A DNA stretch of 44,634 nucleotides, taken from Bacteroidaceae bacterium (GTDB taxonomy: Bacteria; Bacteroidota; Bacteroidia; Bacteroidales; Bacteroidaceae). Positions 39,669 to 44,634 of the stretch are shown piece by piece. The stretch lies in the NCBI GenBank assembly GCA_900771425.1, contig CAAGNV010000045.1, forward strand, positions 1 through 44,634, read 5' to 3'. The notes beneath the pieces are model-generated. The model was not told the origin of the DNA. It did not search any database and was given only the letters and a program-made list of their open reading frames with translations. The translations under genes were made by a program, and so were the position numbers. The number at the start of each line of letters is the position of its first letter. Position 1 is the first letter of the stretch.

Positions 39669-40709
39669 ATGAAAGTATTAGTTACAGGAGCAGCGGGGTT
39701 CATCGGTTCAAACCTCGTGATGAAACTCCTCAAGACTGAACCAGCAGTACAGGTCGTAGGCCTCGACAGCGTCAACGATTATTACGACGTGAGCCTCAAG
39801 GAATTTCGTCTGCGTCAAATCGAAGCACTCGCCACCGAGCATACCGACTGTACATGGCGCTTCGTAAAAGGAAATCTTGCCGACCGCGAACTGATAAACA
39901 AACTCTTTGCCGATGAAAAGTTCGACATCGTAGTCAACCTCGCAGCACAGGCAGGAGTACGCTACAGCATCACAAACCCGGATGCCTACATCGAGAGCAA
40001 CCTCATAGGATTCTACAACATACTCGAAGCATGCCGTAACTACCCTGTCGAGCATCTCGTATATGCAAGTTCATCGAGCGTATATGGGTCAAACAAGAAG
40101 GTTCCTTACTCTACCGACGACAAGGTGGACAACCCCGTATCGCTATATGCAGCAACAAAAAAGAGCAACGAACTGCTGGCCCACGCATACAGCAAACTCT
40201 ACGACATACCGTCAACCGGACTGCGATTCTTCACAGTTTACGGTCCGGCAGGTCGTCCCGACATGGCATACTTCGGATTTACCAACAAACTGGTGAAGGG
40301 CGAGACCATCAAGATTTTCAATTTCGGAAATTGCAAGCGCGACTTCACATACGTGGACGACATCGTCGAAGGAGTGCAGCGAGTAATGCACGGAGCACCA
40401 AAAAAGCAAACCGGCGAAGACGGACTCCCTATTCCTCCATACGCAATATACAACATAGGAAACTCAAGTCCTGAAAACCTTCTCGACTTCGTCGATATAC
40501 TCCAACAAGAACTCATTCGTGCCGGAGTATTGCCACAAGACTACGACTTCGACACTCACAAGGAACTCGTGCCAATGCAACCAGGCGACGTACCTGTTAC
40601 ATTCGCCGACACATCGGCCCTGGAACGCGACTTCGGTTTCAAGCCTTCGACTACCCTACGCGAAGGACTGCGCAGATTTGCCGAGTGGTACAAGGAATTT
40701 TACGGATAG
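39669..40709 (+). CDS. NAD-dependent sugar-nucleotide epimerase (UDP-glucuronate 4-epimerase-like)
   Basis: This 346-residue protein is an extended short-chain dehydrogenase. The NAD-binding motif is VTGAAGFIGSNLV at residues 4-16. VNLAAQAGVRYSITNPDAYIESNLIGFYNILEACR and the catalytic YAATKKSNELLAHAYS (Tyr-x3-Lys) follow. TGLRFFTVYGPAGRPDMAYFGFTNKLVKGETIKIFNFG is highly typical of UDP-glucuronate epimerases. It most likely makes UDP-galacturonate for capsule or LPS, although related UDP-sugar epimerases cannot be excluded. It lies 3 bp before ribF. Confidence 0.9.
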   Translation: MKVLVTGAAGFIGSNLVMKLLKTEPAVQVVGLDSVNDYYDVSLKEFRLRQIEALATEHTDCTWRFVKGNLADRELINKLFADEKFDIVVNLAAQAGVRYSITNPDAYIESNLIGFYNILEACRNYPVEHLVYASSSSVYGSNKKVPYSTDDKVDNPVSLYAATKKSNELLAHAYSKLYDIPSTGLRFFTVYGPAGRPDMAYFGFTNKLVKGETIKIFNFGNCKRDFTYVDDIVEGVQRVMHGAPKKQTGEDGLPIPPYAIYNIGNSSPENLLDFVDILQQELIRAGVLPQDYDFDTHKELVPMQPGDVPVTFADTSALERDFGFKPSTTLREGLRRFAEWYKEFYG

Positions 40710-40712
40710 ACA

Positions 40713-41600
40713 GTGAATAAAACAGCAACAATCGGAACATTCGACGGCGTACATCGCGGCCACCGTTTCCTCCTCGACCAAGTCATACGGCTGGCAAGGG
40801 CAGACGGTGGGCGTTCTGTTGTTGTGACATTCTCTAACTCACCACGTTCGGTCATCGAGCCTACGTTCGTACCATCGTATCTTACCACCAATTCCGAGAA
40901 ACGTCGGCTGTTGTTCGACTTCGGAATCGACGACGTGACAATCAAGCCGTTCACCACTGACCTGATGAAACTCTCTGCACGCCAGTTCATGCAACAAGTG
41001 CTGCACGACGAACTCGGGATCACTACTCTCGTCATTGGTTATGACCATAGATTCGGGTACAACCGAGCCGAAGGATTTAACGACTACGTACGCTACGGAA
41101 AGGAAATGGGAATCGAAGTAGTGCTGGCAAACGAATACCAATTCGATGGCAAGGAAGTAAGTTCGTCGGCTATCCGACAGGCAGTCAGCAGCGGCAACAT
41201 CAGCATGGCAAACGACCTGCTCGGCTACCATTATTCTATTGAGGGACAGGTGATCAACGGTTTCCACATCGGACGCACCATCGGCTACCCTACGGCTAAC
41301 ATCCAACTTCCCAACAACAAACTGGTGCCAGCCGACGGAGTCTATGCCGTAACCGTCATGCTCGACAGGGAAGAATACAACGGAATGCTGAACATTGGTC
41401 ATCGTCCCACATTCGACAATGGCCAGCGAAGCATCGAAGTACATCTGCTCGACTTCAACCGCGACATCTACAGCGAGCGCATTCAACTGCGATTTGCAGA
41501 ACGAATACGCGAAGAAAAAAGATTTGAAAGCATCGAAGAACTGAAAGCACAAATCAGCAAGGACGAGCATCAAATCAGGATGATACTGCGACAGAGATAA
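40713..41600 (+). CDS. ribF: Bifunctional riboflavin kinase/FAD synthetase
   Basis: This 295-residue enzyme phosphorylates riboflavin to FMN and adenylates it to FAD. The N-terminal nucleotidyltransferase domain has IGTFDGVHRGHRFLLDQVI and LVIGYDHRFGYNRAEG, and VSSSAIRQAVSSGNISMANDLLGYHYSIEG links to the kinase. The C-terminal flavokinase domain has GRTIGYPTANIQLPNNKLVPADGVYAV and GMLNIGHRPTFDNGQRSIEVHLLDF. It starts with GTG only 3 bp after the epimerase stop, suggesting coupled translation. It is in the same run as ribD. Confidence 0.96.
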   Translation: MNKTATIGTFDGVHRGHRFLLDQVIRLARADGGRSVVVTFSNSPRSVIEPTFVPSYLTTNSEKRRLLFDFGIDDVTIKPFTTDLMKLSARQFMQQVLHDELGITTLVIGYDHRFGYNRAEGFNDYVRYGKEMGIEVVLANEYQFDGKEVSSSAIRQAVSSGNISMANDLLGYHYSIEGQVINGFHIGRTIGYPTANIQLPNNKLVPADGVYAVTVMLDREEYNGMLNIGHRPTFDNGQRSIEVHLLDFNRDIYSERIQLRFAERIREEKRFESIEELKAQISKDEHQIRMILRQR

Positions 41601-41688
41601 TTGGTTTCGGGAAATTCATCGTACCAACGTTCCTTCTTTCAAGTCCTAAACCAAGCAAAAACAACACATAATACCAGCAACAGTAACA

Positions 41689-42219
41689 ATGCGTTTCTTC
41701 CATCGACTCGGTTTTGGCATTCAGTCGCCATGGGCATACGACCTCGTCACCAACGTACTCTTTGCTCATAGCCACTACTATGCTTTCGATTCGCTGAAAC
41801 ACCGTTACCCAAGACACGCCAAAGCCGGCGAACAGTTATTCAGGCTTACCAACTTGCTCAAGCCGTCGGCAGTTGCAATCATTGGCAACTCAGGCACAAC
41901 ACAAGCAGAAGCATTTCGTTCTTACCTACAAGCGACAAGCAAAAGCCTACAAATCGACTTCGCAGCCGCCACTCCGTCACAGATATTCGACATGCTGCTA
42001 ATCCTTGACCCACAGCAATTCAATTTCAGCGAATGGGCATCATCGAAAGCCATGACCGAAAGCACATGCATCGTCATGGAAGATATCAGCAAGAGCGGAA
42101 AGGCCCTATGGCAAGCAATACTACAACACCACATGGTCACAGCCACATTCGACATCGGCAGTCACCGAGGAATAGCATTCTTCGACCAAAAGAAGACCAA
42201 GATGAACTACAAAGTATAA
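41689..42219 (+). CDS. Hypothetical protein, methyltransferase-like, 176 aa
   Basis: This 176-residue protein begins MRFFHRLGFGIQSPWAYDLV, a start I recall from Bacteroidales proteins annotated as hypothetical or SAM-dependent methyltransferases. AVAIIGNSGTTQAEAF resembles a degenerate AdoMet-binding glycine loop. FDMLLILDPQQFNFSEW and CIVMEDISKSGKALWQAIL would be the later Rossmann strands. Canonical catalytic residues are not evident, so enzyme activity is uncertain. It lies between ribF (88-bp gap) and mnmE (27-bp gap) on the same strand. Confidence 0.65.
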   Translation: MRFFHRLGFGIQSPWAYDLVTNVLFAHSHYYAFDSLKHRYPRHAKAGEQLFRLTNLLKPSAVAIIGNSGTTQAEAFRSYLQATSKSLQIDFAAATPSQIFDMLLILDPQQFNFSEWASSKAMTESTCIVMEDISKSGKALWQAILQHHMVTATFDIGSHRGIAFFDQKKTKMNYKV

Positions 42220-42246
42220 CCACATAAAAAAAACAAACGTCATCAG

Positions 42247-43539
42247 ATGGAAACAATATGTGCAATCAGCAGCGGAGAAAGAGGCGCCATCGGCATCATC
42301 AGAGTGTCGGGCACTGATGCAATCAACATTGCAGACAAGATATTCATCGCCCAAAGCGGTTCGTCACTCACACAGGCGAAAGGCTATACAGTACACTATG
42401 GAACCATCTGTAACAACGACGAACCACTCGACGACGTCATTGTCATCGTATATCGGGCACCACATTCATATACAGGCGAAGACTCAGTCGAGATTATGTG
42501 CCACGGATCATCGTATATTCAGCAGACTATCCTCGAACTCCTCATGCAAAACGGTTGCCACATGGCGCAACCAGGCGAATACACCCGCCGTGCATTCCTC
42601 AACGGGAAGATGGATCTAAGTCAGGCCGAAGCAGTTGCTGACCTCATCAGTTCGTCAAACCAAGCCACACACCGAATGGCAATAAGTCAGATGCGAGGAG
42701 GATTCTCTGCCAAACTCCAAGAACTGCGACAACAACTTCTGCAAATGACCACACTGCTCGAGCTCGAGATTGACTTCTCGGAAGAAGACGTAGAATTTGC
42801 CGACCGGCAGCAACTCATGCAACTGGTACAATCAGTTGACAGCACACTTTCGAACCTCGTCGATTCATTTAGAGCAGGCAATGCCATAAAGAACGGAATA
42901 CCAGTTGCCATCGTCGGCGAGCCAAACGTAGGCAAGTCCACGTTGCTCAACCAACTACTCCATGACGACCGTGCCATCGTGAGCGAAGTCAGAGGCACAA
43001 CACGCGACACCATCGAAGACACCATCACCATCGGAGGCATACTTTTCCGATTCATCGACACAGCCGGCATACACGACACAGCCGACATCGTCGAATCAAT
43101 GGGAATCGAACGTACAAAACGCAAAGTACGTGAAGCACAAATTATCATCATGATGTGCGAGCCAGGCGTTGCCTATCCCGACATCGAAGCCAACGATGAC
43201 CAGTTCATCATAAAAATCGAGAACAAGACTGCCACTTTCCAAGCCATTAGCGGCCTCGGCATACCAGAACTCGAGCAACAACTCCTCGGCCATGCTCGCC
43301 AGCTCCAGCACACCGACTCCGACATAATCGTCACCAACTTGCGCCACGTCGAAGCCCTCCGAATCGCCCTCCAATCCATACGCACAGTCAAGCACCAACT
43401 CACTACCCCACATACCTCCGCCGACATCATTGCCCTCGACCTCCACCAATGCATCGACTCACTTGCCGAGATCACCGGCACCATTACCTCCGACGACACT
43501 CTCCACTCTATTTTCAAAAACTTCTGCATCGGCAAGTAA
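42247..43539 (+). CDS. mnmE: tRNA modification GTPase MnmE
   Basis: This 430-residue GTPase works with MnmG to add the aminomethyl or carboxymethylaminomethyl group to U34 of certain tRNAs. The N-terminal folate-binding domain contains GERGAIGIIRVSG and GEYTRRAFLNGKMDLSQAEAVADLI. The G domain has the P-loop GEPNVGKSTLLN (about 222-233), the G2 segment RGTTRDT, and DTAGIHDTADIVESMGIERT (G3). The C-terminus is FCIGK, carrying the essential cysteine. It is about 20-30 residues shorter than usual because of a compact G domain between G3 and the C-terminal helices, where a G4 NKxD motif is hard to see (IKIENKTA). It ends the ribD run. Confidence 0.95.
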   Translation: METICAISSGERGAIGIIRVSGTDAINIADKIFIAQSGSSLTQAKGYTVHYGTICNNDEPLDDVIVIVYRAPHSYTGEDSVEIMCHGSSYIQQTILELLMQNGCHMAQPGEYTRRAFLNGKMDLSQAEAVADLISSSNQATHRMAISQMRGGFSAKLQELRQQLLQMTTLLELEIDFSEEDVEFADRQQLMQLVQSVDSTLSNLVDSFRAGNAIKNGIPVAIVGEPNVGKSTLLNQLLHDDRAIVSEVRGTTRDTIEDTITIGGILFRFIDTAGIHDTADIVESMGIERTKRKVREAQIIIMMCEPGVAYPDIEANDDQFIIKIENKTATFQAISGLGIPELEQQLLGHARQLQHTDSDIIVTNLRHVEALRIALQSIRTVKHQLTTPHTSADIIALDLHQCIDSLAEITGTITSDDTLHSIFKNFCIGK

Positions 43540-43581
43540 CCCCCTGTTACCAACGATTACATACTGTTAAATAATAGAGTT

Positions 43582-43608
43582 AAGGCGTTCATTATGAGCG
43601 CCTTTTTT
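43582..43608 (+). terminator. Rho-independent terminator downstream of mnmE
   Basis: AAGGCGTTCAT (43582-43592) pairs with ATGAGCGCCTT (43594-43604), allowing one G-T pair, followed by a T-run. It ends the long ribD-mnmE transcript and marks the last chromosomal-core feature before the putative mobile element. Confidence 0.85.
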
Positions 43609-43820
43609 GTTTTCGCATTTTATTGTACATACCAGTATCTGATGGTTTCTAACTGCTGATTTGTACCTCATCTGTATCTCACTCTCCTATTGAAGCCCCA
43701 AAGATTACCCGTATATCAGCTAGGTAGTTGAAGGAGTAGAAGATGGGAGAAGATGGGAGAACACGAGAGAATTAAATGGTCGAAATAAGACCTATTGCAA
43801 ATTTCATTTTCCATCAAAAA
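43609..43820. other. Intergenic segment between mnmE terminator and the HTH gene
   Basis: It holds a short direct repeat, AGAAGATGGG twice at 43738-43757, and otherwise no gene or clear promoter. It is the place where an integrative element boundary would lie if the HTH gene belongs to one. Confidence 0.35.
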
Positions 43821-44634
43821 ATGTCACAATCAGCCATTAGAATCCTTAAAGTCTGCGAGTTTTGCGGACAGGAGTTCTATGCTCAAAAATGCAGTACAAG
43901 GTATTGTTCAAAACGATGTAATGAACGAGCCTACAAGCAACGGAAAAGAAAACGCTTCGTACAAGGCATAGAGCAGAAACAAATCAAGTCAACGAGAACA
44001 ACGCTAAAAGACCAAGACTATATGTTGGTTGCTGATGTAGCCAAACTTATGGGACTTTCTCCTAAAACGATATACAAGATGATATATCGTGGTCAACTCG
44101 TTGCGTCCCGGATTACAAGTCGTCTTACTATCATTAAGAAGGATGACATTGAATCCATGATGAAGAACAATCCTCATCAAATTCATCATCGTACTCCAGC
44201 GGAACCTATTGTTGAGTTCTACACTGCAAAGGAGATAGCCGAACGCTATAACATTAGTCCGACCTACCTTTACAAGTTGGCGCAGAAGATTACCCTGCCA
44301 CATGTGTTCAAACGTGGGGTAACGTATTGGAGCAAGAAGCATATTGATGCCTATTTTGCCAAGCAAGCACCTGATGCGAGCATCACGGAATGGTACACAG
44401 CTCAGGAAATCATGGACAAGTATGGCATGACACTTTCTGCTGTATATTGCATGGCAAGCTACAATAACATTCCCAAGAGGAAGGAGAAACGCAATGTGTA
44501 TTATTCCAAGAAACATGTAGATGAAGTAAAAGCGGCCCAATCCTCAAAGCAGATCGCTGAGCCTGAATACTACAGCGTGAAAGAGGCTATGGCAAAATAC
44601 AACTTCACTCGCGACCAGGTGTATCACTATTGCA
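43821..44634 (+). CDS. Zinc-finger protein with tandem helix-turn-helix domains, truncated by the window end
   Basis: This frame is open from the ATG at 43821 to the window edge (271 codons visible, no stop). Residues 12-33 form a zinc ribbon (VCEFCGQEF, then C24, C29, C33), followed by a basic stretch (KQRKRKRF). At least three MerR/excisionase-like HTH units follow (starting near residues 67, 133 and 193; for example VADVAKLMGLSPKTIYKMIYRGQL). A fourth begins near 250 (YYSVKEAMAKYNFTRDQVYHY). From memory, proteins of this layout sit next to tyrosine recombinases at the ends of Bacteroidales integrative elements. Codon use and A/T content differ from the ribD-mnmE run. It may be a directionality or excision factor. 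Confidence 0.75.
   Translation, partial: MSQSAIRILKVCEFCGQEFYAQKCSTRYCSKRCNERAYKQRKRKRFVQGIEQKQIKSTRTTLKDQDYMLVADVAKLMGLSPKTIYKMIYRGQLVASRITSRLTIIKKDDIESMMKNNPHQIHHRTPAEPIVEFYTAKEIAERYNISPTYLYKLAQKITLPHVFKRGVTYWSKKHIDAYFAKQAPDASITEWYTAQEIMDKYGMTLSAVYCMASYNNIPKRKEKRNVYYSKKHVDEVKAAQSSKQIAEPEYYSVKEAMAKYNFTRDQVYHYC

Noticed and set aside
40839..41573. Minus-strand frame of 244 codons opposite ribF, and similar frames opposite rel (28347-29081) and the glycosyltransferase (32561-33175)
   Set aside because: They are mirror frames of well-supported genes and carry no domain of their own.
44004..44540. Minus-strand frame of 178 codons near the window end
   Set aside because: It is opposite the tandem-HTH gene, whose zinc ribbon and repeated HTH units are clearly coding.
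1..44634. tRNA or rRNA genes, or a recognisable insertion sequence
   Set aside because: Reading for T-loop/acceptor patterns, rRNA signatures and transposase motifs gave nothing supportable.

Overview
The window looks like a chromosomal segment from a Bacteroidales bacterium, most likely Prevotellaceae. The evidence: promoters of the Bacteroidetes type (TTG/TTTG, 19-20 bp, TAnnTTTG) before many genes; secreted proteins with short C-terminal tails resembling type IX sorting tails; and families typical of the phylum (DUF4491, DUF5683, a PG_1098-type methyltransferase, C10 cysteine peptidases with long C-terminal domains). There is no rRNA, tRNA, CRISPR array or recognisable insertion sequence.

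Layout. 74-2037: BlaI-type repressor and M56 sensor peptidase. 2038-2698: gene-free, with two short repeat arrays and a terminator. 2699-4418: Lrp regulator, DUF4491 membrane protein and RfbA in one direction. 4639-10522: TonB-dependent receptor, nitroreductase pair, two genes sharing an 11-residue N-terminus, and Pgi. 10828-20527: a secreted-protease island with three tandem C10 peptidases. Two of these are followed by tiny genes (57 and 50 codons) of one family, and a stand-alone secreted protein resembling the C-terminal module of the proteases faces them. 20750-28152: GpmI, an acetyltransferase, a PA14-containing GH3 glycosidase, a lipoprotein and RF1. 28272-32215: ParA-like ATPase, DUF5683 and a bifunctional (p)ppGpp synthetase/hydrolase. 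32408-34927: glycosyltransferase with an unusual 11-residue-repeat tail, then a methyltransferase. 35336-37139: membrane proteins and a small HExxH protein. 37308-43539: RibD, nucleoside transporter, sugar-nucleotide epimerase, RibF, a hypothetical protein and MnmE, all in one direction. 43821-end: the start of a zinc-finger/tandem-HTH protein of a type found on integrative elements.

The most unusual signals are intergenic. Five arrays (2343-2442, 2592-2656, 14819-14922, 22595-22701, 35061-35164) have a 21-22 bp period built from alternating inverted 5-7 bp arms. Arm sequences differ between arrays, except that two are 104-bp relatives differing by an inverted internal unit. The second lead is the protease island with its C10-linked small proteins. 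Others are a ParA lacking its signature lysine and without an adjacent parB, and two adjacent genes sharing an N-terminal module. All functional calls are from reading the sequence; no database search was run.
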